Part shown: piece after piece, positions 1-5,681 of the stretch
Layout of the letters: every line of letters begins with the position of its first letter
How positions within the stretch are numbered: position 1 is the first letter of the stretch
Assembly (NCBI GenBank): GCA_013374385.1
Contig: QBUR01000145.1
Location: 1-7,755 of the forward strand
DNA: 7,755 nt
Origin: Candidatus Methanocomedens sp.
GTDB taxonomy: Archaea; Halobacteriota; Methanosarcinia; Methanosarcinales; Methanocomedenaceae
Direction: 5' to 3'
Position numbers and translations under genes: made by a program
Notes under the pieces: model-generated
Databases searched by the model: none
Told to the model about the DNA's origin: nothing
The model's input: the letters and a program-made list of their open reading frames with translations, nothing else

Positions 1-322
1 TAATAACAATGGCCCCCTTTTCTAAATCATCTTTAATACTCGAAATATTTGATGATAAAAGTGAGTTTACATGCTCGGGAGATTGATCTTGCAGTCAACA
101 AATTATTACCGAGGGTTTATTTGAATGGGTATATGCCAATATATTTCCGAAATCTAAATCCGCACTTAATAACACCACATCTTGTTCGGTTGCATAATCA
201 AATATTTCTTTATCTTTTGATTTTCCCATGCCGAGTTCATTGACCCTGACAGCTTTATATCCAATACCCATTAAGTGAGAGACTGTTTTAGGAGATAGTG
301 GCATATCCACCAGAAATTTCAT
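1..322 (-). pseudogene. DUF5615 PIN-like toxin, interrupted by in-frame TGA and cut by window edge
   Basis: Putative toxin of a type II toxin-antitoxin pair. The DUF5615 family is PIN-like/Mut7-C-like and is presumed to be an RNase. The start (FLVDMPLSP), then D37/E39 and SADLDFG (residues 53-59), supply the acidic residues expected of a PIN-like site: D6, D37, D55, D57. The open frame from ATG 322 stops after 75 residues at TGA 95-97, directly after KPSVIIC. Reading on in the same frame gives LQDQSPEHVNSLL and then a Lys/Asp/Glu-rich helix to position 1 with no further stop. This is what the family has there (usually an Arg, then L-x-x-Q-S/T-P-E/D-H-V). The TGA therefore most simply replaces a CGA Arg codon. 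It may be a real nonsense mutation, giving a broken or shortened toxin, or a sequencing error. The true 3' end is outside the window. The start overlaps the antitoxin stop by 4 nt. Family assignment is fairly sure; inactivity is inferred. Confidence 0.8.
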
Positions 323-543
323 GCCGTCACCGGAATTGTTTTTTCAGATGTTGCCCAAGAAGCAAAACTTAGTGCTTGCCTAATATCATCTTCTTCTATT
401 TCCGGATAGTCATCCAAGATTTGTAGGATTGTCTTACCACTCGCAAGTAATCTTAAAATTAAAGGAACAGGTATTCTTAAGCCTCTTATACAGGGTTGAC
501 CAGACATAACTTCAGGGTCTATTGTAATTCTATCCAGGCTCAT
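319..543 (-). CDS. DUF433 family antitoxin
   Basis: Small 74-residue protein of the DUF433 (VapB-like) family, the usual partner of DUF5615 toxins. It would bind and neutralise the toxin and probably represses its own promoter. Family hallmarks are visible: RITIDPEVMSGQPCIRG at residues 5-21, then RIPV, a helix-turn-helix-like stretch LILRLLASGKTILQILDDYP (28-47) and EEDDIRQALSFA (50-61). The length is normal. Its TGA stop overlaps the toxin ATG as ATGA (319-322), so the two are translationally coupled, antitoxin first as is usual. No Shine-Dalgarno is evident before ATG 543. A TATA box at 570-577 would start the transcript very close to the ATG. A short palindrome just upstream of the start could be the autoregulatory site. 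The antitoxin reads intact although the toxin does not. Confidence 0.85.
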   Translation of the reverse strand: MSLDRITIDPEVMSGQPCIRGLRIPVPLILRLLASGKTILQILDDYPEIEEDDIRQALSFASWATSEKTIPVTA

Positions 544-577
544 AATATGATATTTTATGTTTCTACTACAATATATA
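544..577 (-). promoter_or_regulatory. Promoter and candidate operator of the toxin-antitoxin pair
   Basis: On the minus strand TATATAT (571-577) is a good archaeal TATA box about 30 nt upstream of the antitoxin ATG. Between it and the ATG lies AATAT-G-ATATT (544-554), a perfect 5-bp inverted repeat around one base and next to the start codon, where antitoxin autorepression would be expected. The TATA box is seen directly. The operator role is inferred, and AT-rich palindromes this short can arise by chance. Confidence 0.4.
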
Positions 578-629
578 CAGCATTGTTTCCTGTCATTGAT
601 TAATTACAGATTAATCCATGCAATACATC

Positions 630-637
630 CTTATATC
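630..637 (+). promoter_or_regulatory. TATA box of the GTPase gene (probable leaderless transcript)
   Basis: CTTATATC lies with its centre about 26 nt upstream of ATG 660, the standard archaeal distance between TATA box and transcription start. This predicts a leaderless mRNA beginning at or next to ATG 660 and argues against the more upstream ATG at 618, which would lie outside such a transcript. Confidence 0.5.
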
Positions 638-659
638 CTCATGCACCATACCACACAGC

Positions 660-1424
660 ATGGCAAGTTATAAGAGGATAGTAAAAGCTGTAATAAAAAA
701 AGCTGATGTCCTTCTTGAAGTCGTTGATGCCCGGTTTCCTGACGAGACACGAAATAGCGAGGTTGAACGTGATATTGCGCGTGCAAAAAAGCCATTCATA
801 ATAGTCATTAATAAATGCGACCTTGTATCAAAGGAAACCCTTGAGAAAACCAAATCCCGTTTCTCTAAAATTGCACCCACGGTCTTTGTGTCCAGTAAGG
901 ACAGGCACGGGACAACAATGTTGCGGCACAAGATACTTGAAACCGCCAACATAAGAGGACGCGAGATACTGGTTGGTTCACTTGGCTATCCCAACACCGG
1001 CAAATCATCGGTGGTCAATGCCGTGACAGGGAAACACAGTGCCAGCACGTCTTCAATATCCGGCCATACTAAGGGAGTCCAGCATATCAAAGCGGGTCCT
1101 CGCATCAAGTTCATTGATACGCCTGGGGTCATCCCTTTTGGCGAGAACGACGAGTATATACAGGGCCTGCTCGCTGTAAAGGATTCAACACACCTGCAGG
1201 ACCCTATCGGCGTTGCTTTAAAGATTATTGAGAAATTGTGTGATGAAAATAAAACAGCCCTGGAATCGTTCTATCATGTCACCATAGGGGGAGAGAATTC
1301 TTATGAGGTGCTTGAAATGATTGGCAAGCAGAGAAACTTTTTGAAGAAGAAGGGTGAGGTTGATGAGACAAGGGCTGCAGTCATGATAGTTAATGACTGG
1401 CAAAAAGGGCGGCTAATGGTTTAG
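660..1424 (+). CDS. Circularly permuted GTPase, YlqF/MMR_HSR1 family
   Basis: Predicted cytoplasmic GTP-binding protein of 254 residues. The G motifs occur in permuted order, as in the YlqF/RbgA/YawG group: G4 N51-K-C-D54, G5-like SSK at 78-80, then G1/P-loop GYPNTGKSS (109-117), a G2-type GHTKG (135-139) and G3 DTPG (153-156). The N-terminal DARFPDETRN (23-32) is also typical of this group. Relatives assist ribosome subunit assembly; that role is inferred here, and the substrate is unknown. An upstream in-frame ATG at 618 would add 14 residues (MQYILISSCTIPHS) that do not resemble the family N-terminus. ATG 660 starts MASYKRIV and sits about 26 nt after a TATA box, so I chose it. The C-terminus (residues 190-254) is helical and charged. 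The gene ends in TAG with an in-frame TAA two codons later. It converges on ywbE, with 14 nt between the stop codons. Confidence 0.85.
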   Translation: MASYKRIVKAVIKKADVLLEVVDARFPDETRNSEVERDIARAKKPFIIVINKCDLVSKETLEKTKSRFSKIAPTVFVSSKDRHGTTMLRHKILETANIRGREILVGSLGYPNTGKSSVVNAVTGKHSASTSSISGHTKGVQHIKAGPRIKFIDTPGVIPFGENDEYIQGLLAVKDSTHLQDPIGVALKIIEKLCDENKTALESFYHVTIGGENSYEVLEMIGKQRNFLKKKGEVDETRAAVMIVNDWQKGRLMV

Positions 1425-1438
1425 TCGGTTTAAGCTGC

Positions 1439-1648
1439 TTATTCTGCAACTGTTGTGTGGATTTCCTTTACTCTTCCTACCTGACCATCTTCTAATTGAA
1501 CCTTTATTCCGTGTGGGTGATTGGAAGAGTTGGTCAGGATTCTTTTTACAATACCCGGGGTTATTTTCCCACTCCTCTGGTCTTGTTTCAGTACAATTCC
1601 TACGCTTAATCCTGGTTTGATGTTTTTCCTGGTATTGCCTTCATTCAT
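1439..1648 (-). CDS. YwbE family protein
   Basis: A 69-residue protein of the YwbE (DUF2196) family, widespread in bacteria and found in some methanogens; its function is not established. Conserved features are visible: R7-x-x-I-x-P-G near the start, VLKQDQRSGK (19-28), a V-x-R-I-L-T segment (34-39), HPHGIKVQLEDG (44-55) and the closing VGRV. The repeated short strands with Gly turns suggest a small beta-barrel, perhaps nucleic-acid binding (inference). The length is full for the family. There is no Shine-Dalgarno upstream of ATG 1648, but TTAAATAA (1669-1676) is centred about 24 nt upstream, which suggests a leaderless transcript. The upstream minus-strand neighbour is the DUF4010 gene, with a possible terminator between them. 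The stop TAA is followed two codons later by another in-frame TAA. Confidence 0.88.
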   Translation of the reverse strand: MNEGNTRKNIKPGLSVGIVLKQDQRSGKITPGIVKRILTNSSNHPHGIKVQLEDGQVGRVKEIHTTVAE

Positions 1649-1659
1649 GGTGGAATGTG

Positions 1660-1676
1660 GGTTTATGGTTATTTAA
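1660..1676 (-). promoter_or_regulatory. ywbE core promoter (TATA box plus element shared with the TctA-like gene)
   Basis: Read on the minus strand the segment is TTAAATAACCATAAACC. TTAAATAA is the likely TATA box, about 24 nt upstream of ATG 1648, the distance expected for a leaderless mRNA. The 15 bases AAATAACCATAAACC recur exactly upstream of the TctA-like permease (4549-4563), also on the minus strand. Confidence 0.45.
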
Positions 1677-1689
1677 GCATATACATTCC

Positions 1690-1714
1690 TGAAAAATTCA
1701 AATGTGAAAATTTG
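1690..1714 (-). terminator. Possible intrinsic terminator between the DUF4010 gene and ywbE
   Basis: Read on the minus strand, CAAAT (1714-1710), a 6-nt loop and ATTTG (1703-1699) form a short hairpin, followed by AATTTTTC with a T5 run (1696-1692). It lies after the DUF4010 stop and just before the ywbE promoter, a sensible place for termination. The stem is AT-rich and weak; in archaea the T-run alone may be what matters. Confidence 0.3.
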
Positions 1715-1807
1715 TTACTTCACGTGAGTTTTGGGACAGCCTGATACATATGCTTTGCTCTATTCTACTACAGAACATGATGAGAACATCCGCAAATATT
1801 TTAGCAA

Positions 1808-3157
1808 TCAAAATATGCCATCAATTAAAGGCAGAACAAGTGCCCATAACACCAGTGCAGCTACACCCACACCTATCAGGATAAGGAAACTGCCCTTTAT
1901 CTTCTTTTCCAATTCATCCGAACCTGACCATTTCACAAGCAGTATCTTATTCGAGGTACTTATCACGCATGCCAGTACTGCCACAAGTGCTGCTGTTGAT
2001 GGTGATAACGAACCACCCAATGCAAGTGCTCCTACTGATGCAGTGACCGCTGCAGAACTTACAAGCCCACCCAATGCCACAAAAAATACACCGGTACTGC
2101 CAAACCACAGGTTTAGGTAATGGGAGACGAGTATGAGCAGGGTGAACCCGAATGCGAACTTAAAAGCGGGTTTAATAGCAAATGGGGATTCAATTTCCAG
2201 CGATTCATTACCATCTGGCTGCGGCCTGCCTTTCTTAACAACCATACCTATATTAGCAGCAATGATAACCAGTTGAGGTGGGAGCATAAATTTCAGGACC
2301 TGTCCGGTTGGGTCCACAATAAAGGCAATTATAAGATTGCGTATAAGCATAGTTGCATTTGATAGCACTATGCCTTGGTAACTGGTATCTACAAGATTGT
2401 CTTTTTTCTTAGATAGTGCTGCAAGTGAACCGGTTGTGGCTTCACTGTTGACAAGTCCGCCAATGAAACCTGATAGAGGTATACCTCGTTCAGTACCGGT
2501 CTTTTTCATCAGCAGAAAACTGATAAAACTGATAGAAGCGACCATTACTACTATGCCCAGAGTATATCTTGGATTCAGTACCTCCAGTACTGTGGTGTTG
2601 GGGGTGATAGGAAACAAGATAAATATTATAATTAAAAACTGGACTGCATTGGTTACTTCATTCTGGTTTAAATTAGTTGCAAAATCCCTGAGCGTATCTT
2701 TTTCTACCAGCAAGAATGTAACAGCTACGGCACCCATTATGGCAAACAGATAATAGTCAAAAGCCACCATCACACCCATAAGGAACACAAAGTACATTGT
2801 GACGCCGCCAGTGGTTCCAATTTGCCGGTACACAACATTTTTTATATATACCATGATGGCGGCTATAATCACAAAAAAGAACATGGTGATGTATAATATC
2901 TCATACACACCCTGGTTTATGGCAATGTATGTGCCTATCATACCTGATATGGAGGCTATAGTATAGGTCCTTGCCCCTGCAAATATGTCTTTACCTTCTG
3001 ATTTACGTTCCCGCTCTATGCCAATGAGGATACCGATAATTGCAGAAAGACCGAATTTTTCCAAAAAATCATAGGTAACCGGGTCTATGAAAGATAACCA
3101 TTGCTGAATGGTGAAAGCAATAAGTTCGGATATGTCATACATTGGCAGCACGCTCAC
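1808..3157 (-). CDS. MgtC/SapB family membrane protein with DUF4010 domain
   Basis: Polytopic membrane protein of about 449 residues. The N-terminal MgtC/SapB-like part (about 35-150) carries GIERERKSEG (46-55) and GARTYTIASISGMIG (61-75). The DUF4010 part (about 165-440) follows with further membrane segments. A loop rich in Lys, Asp and Glu (306-328) separates two related stretches: GGLVNSEATTGSLAAL (233-248) and GGLVSSAAVTASVGAL (363-378), an apparent internal duplication. MgtC relatives are linked to Mg2+ limitation and membrane ATPase control, but archaeal DUF4010 proteins have no established substrate. The start is uncertain. GTG 3157 gives the longest form; ATG 3142 would remove five residues. 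Neither has a Shine-Dalgarno, and AT-rich TATA-like sequence at about 3175-3190 would suit a leaderless start at 3157. The gene lies 52 nt downstream of the TctA-like gene on the same strand, so they may be cotranscribed. Stop is TGA. Confidence 0.85.
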   Translation of the reverse strand: MSVLPMYDISELIAFTIQQWLSFIDPVTYDFLEKFGLSAIIGILIGIERERKSEGKDIFAGARTYTIASISGMIGTYIAINQGVYEILYITMFFFVIIAAIMVYIKNVVYRQIGTTGGVTMYFVFLMGVMVAFDYYLFAIMGAVAVTFLLVEKDTLRDFATNLNQNEVTNAVQFLIIIFILFPITPNTTVLEVLNPRYTLGIVVMVASISFISFLLMKKTGTERGIPLSGFIGGLVNSEATTGSLAALSKKKDNLVDTSYQGIVLSNATMLIRNLIIAFIVDPTGQVLKFMLPPQLVIIAANIGMVVKKGRPQPDGNESLEIESPFAIKPAFKFAFGFTLLILVSHYLNLWFGSTGVFFVALGGLVSSAAVTASVGALALGGSLSPSTAALVAVLACVISTSNKILLVKWSGSDELEKKIKGSFLILIGVGVAALVLWALVLPLIDGIF

Positions 3158-3209
3158 TGAATATTATTAAAGATGTTTTTAAAATTAATAAGAGTATCCT
3201 ATGCTTTTT

Positions 3210-4502
3210 TTAGAAATAGAATGCCAGTAATGGCAACAGCAGCACACCCATAGCATGGCTCCGCCTAACCTTCAGGTAAGGCGCAAGCATTCCAATAGGT
3301 ACACCCATCCCGAATACCACAAGTCCGAACCAGCCTGAGAAAAGAAACACCATTCCAGTCAGCCCGGTCAGAATCACCATACACAGCATCCGGTAATTTA
3401 TCCTGGTCACTAAGGTCAATATCCTGTCGCCCAGGAAGATGGTTGCAAAATACGCTGCAATGGATACACCGACAATGATAATCAATAAAAGGCCAAGTGT
3501 ATCCAGATCCAGATGTGCACCACCCATTATATCTGCCACTGCCACCATAGCCCCGCTGCGGGTCTTGCCGATTACGTAGAGCGCTAACAAGCCAAAAATT
3601 GCATTAGCCGTGTTGACACCTGAAATAGAAACTATAAACTCTCGGCCGGAATCCTCATCCGCATAATCCTCCTTTACCCCAAGTCGGGCCAATACGGTGG
3701 CTACTGCCGCCGTTATCCCTGGCAACCATGCCACAAATGCCCCGGCAGTGCTGCCGATGATAGTCCCCCGCAATATGCGTCTCCGGGACAATACCAGCCT
3801 GGAACTAACCTGAGCGGGAATCACAGTATCAGTCATCATGCTGATGACAAGCATCGAAGCCCCGAACAGGCCGCTAAACAATGGCATCAGTATCGAAGGC
3901 TCCCCTATGGTGATTACAGGGTCCATCAACGTCTGCGACTCAAATGCCATGAGACCCAGCAATCCTGACATAAAGAATAACATTGCTGCAAACGCCCTGT
4001 ATTTCAAGCGGACCAGTGAACCCTGCCCTTCTATCACCTCACCCTTCTCAGTATATATCAATACCAGTACCACCCCCAGCAGTATCCACCCCATATACCT
4101 ATCCAACAATGGATACATAACAGCAAAAGATGCTGAAAGCGGCAGCATCAATACCAGTGATACTAATACCGCACCAGCACTCCCCAATGCGGACAGCCTT
4201 ACCGCCTCGGCACCAAAACCATCCAGAAGCAACCTATGTCCGGGAAGCACTGCCAGTGAAGTATCTGCCTCAGGTGCCCCCAAAAAAACCGATGGAATGA
4301 TGTTAAGAAATGTATGGGTCAGCGAAGCTGAAACAATAGTGGCTGCAATACATAACGGTGATAAGCCTAACTCAAGCAGCCATGGAGCAAAAGCTGCTAA
4401 AATGAAAGCAAATGTGTTAGTATGTATACCGGGTATCAGTCCGCTGATCACACCGAGCAAAAATCCTGCCACTATACTTAATATGAGCAGACTGAGATTC
4501 AT
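3210..4502 (-). CDS. TctA/DUF112-like tripartite tricarboxylate transporter permease homologue (orphan)
   Basis: Integral membrane protein of 430 residues with roughly ten hydrophobic segments, of the TctA (PF01970, formerly DUF112) permease family. Signatures are the first-helix G-x-x-x-G-x-x-P-G motif in GVISGLIPGIHTNT (17-30), GAPEADTSLAVLPGH (75-89), and a second-half counterpart GSTAGAFVAWLPGITAA (250-266) followed by SGVNTANAIFGL (294-305). The two Pro-Gly helices suggest the inverted-repeat fold of these carriers. In bacteria TctA works with a small membrane protein TctB and a binding protein TctC; neither is visible here. Archaeal members commonly stand alone, so the substrate and mechanism are unknown. 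ATG 4502 is supported by GAGG at 4512-4515, nine nt upstream. The promoter is probably at 4549-4568. It is divergent from hemD and may be cotranscribed with the DUF4010 gene. Stop is TAA. Confidence 0.8.
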   Translation of the reverse strand: MNLSLLILSIVAGFLLGVISGLIPGIHTNTFAFILAAFAPWLLELGLSPLCIAATIVSASLTHTFLNIIPSVFLGAPEADTSLAVLPGHRLLLDGFGAEAVRLSALGSAGAVLVSLVLMLPLSASFAVMYPLLDRYMGWILLGVVLVLIYTEKGEVIEGQGSLVRLKYRAFAAMLFFMSGLLGLMAFESQTLMDPVITIGEPSILMPLFSGLFGASMLVISMMTDTVIPAQVSSRLVLSRRRILRGTIIGSTAGAFVAWLPGITAAVATVLARLGVKEDYADEDSGREFIVSISGVNTANAIFGLLALYVIGKTRSGAMVAVADIMGGAHLDLDTLGLLLIIIVGVSIAAYFATIFLGDRILTLVTRINYRMLCMVILTGLTGMVFLFSGWFGLVVFGMGVPIGMLAPYLKVRRSHAMGVLLLPLLAFYF

Positions 4503-4511
4503 GTCGGAATT

Positions 4512-4515
4512 CCTC
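4512..4515 (-). promoter_or_regulatory. Shine-Dalgarno site of the TctA-like gene
   Basis: GAGG on the minus strand, nine nt before ATG 4502. It fixes the start and shows that this transcript has a leader, unlike several neighbours that appear leaderless. Confidence 0.5.
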
Positions 4516-4548
4516 TACTATAGGTGTAAATGCTTCTGGTTAATGTTA

Positions 4549-4568
4549 GGTTTATGGTTATTTTTATG
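4549..4568 (-). promoter_or_regulatory. TctA-like gene promoter with element shared with ywbE
   Basis: Minus strand: CATAAAAATAACC (4568-4556) is a TATA-like box that would start transcription near 4538 and leave a leader of about 36 nt containing the GAGG site. AAATAACCATAAACC (4563-4549) is identical to the ywbE promoter segment. Confidence 0.4.
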
Positions 4569-4613
4569 TTCATTACTATTACCATTCGGGGTACTGAAAC
4601 CGGGTATAATGGA

Positions 4614-4670
4614 TATAAATTTTTTGATAAGGCATCACAACCCATTTGGAAGCTGTTAAATCATATATTG
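4614..4670 (+). promoter_or_regulatory. Candidate hemD promoters
   Basis: Two TATA-like boxes precede hemD on the plus strand. TATAAAT (4614-4620) would start near 4642 and give a leader of about 45 nt. ATCATATATTG (4660-4670) is centred about 20 nt before ATG 4686 and would give a leaderless or near-leaderless mRNA. No clear Shine-Dalgarno precedes the ATG, which favours the second or a dual arrangement. Confidence 0.35.
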
Positions 4671-4685
4671 AAGATATAGAATTTA

Positions 4686-5387
4686 ATGAAAATTGCAGTG
4701 ACCCGTCTTGAAGAAAAGTCTAAAGGCACACATGAACTCTTTGCCCGGTACGGTCATGAGGCCGTATTGGTTCCAACTATGAAGACTGCACCTGCCCGGA
4801 ACCAGGATTCATTGAGCGAACTGTGTGCAAAAGTGGCTGATGGAGACGTCCACTTCTTGACATTTTCAAGTACAATGGGCGTCAAATATTTCTTTGACCA
4901 ATGCAAAAAGGTGCCTGACGGCATCATCATGGTAGCTGTTGGTCCAAAGACTGCCGATGCTGTTAGCGATAAGGGGTTCACCTGCGAAACCATTCGCTCA
5001 TATTCCTCTGACCACTTCGCGTCCCACCTCGGGTCCCGCATCAAAGGTAAGACCGTGGGGTTGGTACGGCCTGATGTTACCAACCCGCAACTTGTGGAGT
5101 CGCTCACTTCACTGGGTGCACAGGTAGTAGAAATTATAGCATACCGGCTTTTGCCATTAGGTCACGAATTTAATAAAATCTTGCCAGCAGTGGATGCCGT
5201 AATCTTCACCAGCGGCAAGTCATTCACACTGGCAGGGGTATCAGCCAAAGAACTGAACGGCAAAATTGTGGTAGCCATTGGCCCAAAATGTGCCGATGTC
5301 ATGGAAAGTCAGAGTGTCACACCTGACATAACCGGAAATGGTACACTGGAAGGTTGTTTAACAGCCCTGTCACATCATTCCAGATAG
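4686..5387 (+). CDS. hemD: Uroporphyrinogen-III synthase
   Basis: Cytoplasmic enzyme that cyclises hydroxymethylbilane with inversion of ring D to give uroporphyrinogen III, the common precursor of siroheme, coenzyme F430, corrinoids and archaeal heme. The 233-residue length is usual for a stand-alone HemD. Two Rossmann-like lobes can be traced: KIAVTR at the start, LTFSSTMGVKYFF (58-70) and VAVGPKTADAV (83-93) in lobe order, then GKTVGLVRPD (121-130), the conserved-looking Tyr in AYRLLP (152-157), VIFTSGKSF (172-180) and VAIGPKCADVM (196-206). Sequence conservation in this family is always low, so the call rests on this pattern rather than on catalytic residues. The ATG is preceded by a TATA-like box and no Shine-Dalgarno. 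The last 13 nt overlap the 3' end of the convergent ferredoxin gene. The gene ends in TAG; the next in-frame stop is 19 codons on. Confidence 0.9.
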   Translation: MKIAVTRLEEKSKGTHELFARYGHEAVLVPTMKTAPARNQDSLSELCAKVADGDVHFLTFSSTMGVKYFFDQCKKVPDGIIMVAVGPKTADAVSDKGFTCETIRSYSSDHFASHLGSRIKGKTVGLVRPDVTNPQLVESLTSLGAQVVEIIAYRLLPLGHEFNKILPAVDAVIFTSGKSFTLAGVSAKELNGKIVVAIGPKCADVMESQSVTPDITGNGTLEGCLTALSHHSR

Positions 5388-5566
5388 ACAAGTGCTTTGT
5401 TAGGACATATCTCGATACATTTGCCACACAGTGTGCATTTATCATAATCTATCCGGGCCTCACCATCCACCCGGTACAGGGCACCTGCCGGGCAGATATT
5501 ATCACACTTACCGCATTTGCGGCAGCTGTGAACCACTACATATCTGTCTTTATCCATTTTTACCAT
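5375..5566 (-). CDS. 2[4Fe-4S] ferredoxin
   Basis: Small electron carrier of about 60 residues with two complete cluster-binding motifs: CRKCGKCDNICP and CTLCGKCIEICP, each C-x2-C-x2-C-x3-C-P. They are separated by the normal linker and followed by a short C-terminal strand. It is a bacterial-type 8-Fe ferredoxin and would pass low-potential electrons in the cytoplasm; its partner enzyme is unknown. The frame is open up to 5659, but the upstream part (HIYILL and before) is unlike ferredoxins. The start is therefore ATG 5566 (MVKMDKDRY) or ATG 5557 (MDKDRY). A TATA-like ATTATAATG (5597-5605) would start transcription near 5574, upstream of both. The gene is divergent from a TrmB-like regulator across a spacer with inverted repeats, and convergent with hemD with a 13-nt overlap. 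Stop is TGA. Confidence 0.88.
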   Translation of the reverse strand: MVKMDKDRYVVVHSCRKCGKCDNICPAGALYRVDGEARIDYDKCTLCGKCIEICPNKALVYLE

Positions 5567-5608
5567 CAATAAAATATATATGTGACCAAATCTATCATTA
5601 TAATGGTT

Positions 5609-5632
5609 TTGTACAAACTGTACAATATTGTA
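5609..5632. promoter_or_regulatory. Candidate operator between ferredoxin and TrmB-like regulator
   Basis: TTGTACA (5609-5615), spacer AAC, TGTACAA (5619-5625) is a perfect 7-bp inverted repeat with a 3-nt gap. It overlaps a perfect 12-bp palindrome TACAATATTGTA (5621-5632), whose right part looks like a third half-site. It lies just upstream of the ferredoxin TATA-like box (5597-5605) and abuts the likely regulator TATA box (GTATTTAA, 5630-5637), so one bound dimer could control both genes. The repeats are seen directly; the binding protein is inferred. Confidence 0.5.
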
Positions 5633-5670
5633 TTTAACATTTACCATGAAACCGGACAATCAAATTATTT

Positions 5671-5674
5671 GAGG
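5671..5674 (+). promoter_or_regulatory. Shine-Dalgarno site of the TrmB-like regulator
   Basis: GAGG seven nt before ATG 5682, consistent with a leadered transcript from a TATA box near 5633 (start around 5659). Confidence 0.5.
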
Positions 5675-5681
5675 ATAAAAA

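Noticed and set aside
95..97. TGA in the toxin gene read as selenocysteine
   Set aside because: The expected residue is Arg, there is no sign of a SECIS element, and selenoprotein use is not expected in Methanosarcinales.
1720..1727. TCACGTGA palindrome in the DUF4010-ywbE gap
   Set aside because: Only 8 bp, a single copy, and not positioned against a promoter; probably chance.
1731..2120. A 129-codon plus-strand frame opposite the DUF4010 gene, with further plus-strand frames at 2120-2362 and 2397-2753
   Set aside because: The composition mirrors the opposite strand's hydrophobic codons, with no recognisable domain or promoter.
3838..4659. A 273-codon open frame on the plus strand, opposite the TctA-like gene
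   Set aside because: It is antisense to a clear membrane-protein gene and its translation is rich in Ser, Thr, Asn and Pro as expected of a shadow. It has no family motifs and no ribosome site.
5567..5659. N-terminal extension of the ferredoxin to ATG 5659
   Set aside because: The added 31 residues do not look like a ferredoxin or a signal peptide, and they would overlap the operator candidate and the predicted ferredoxin promoter.
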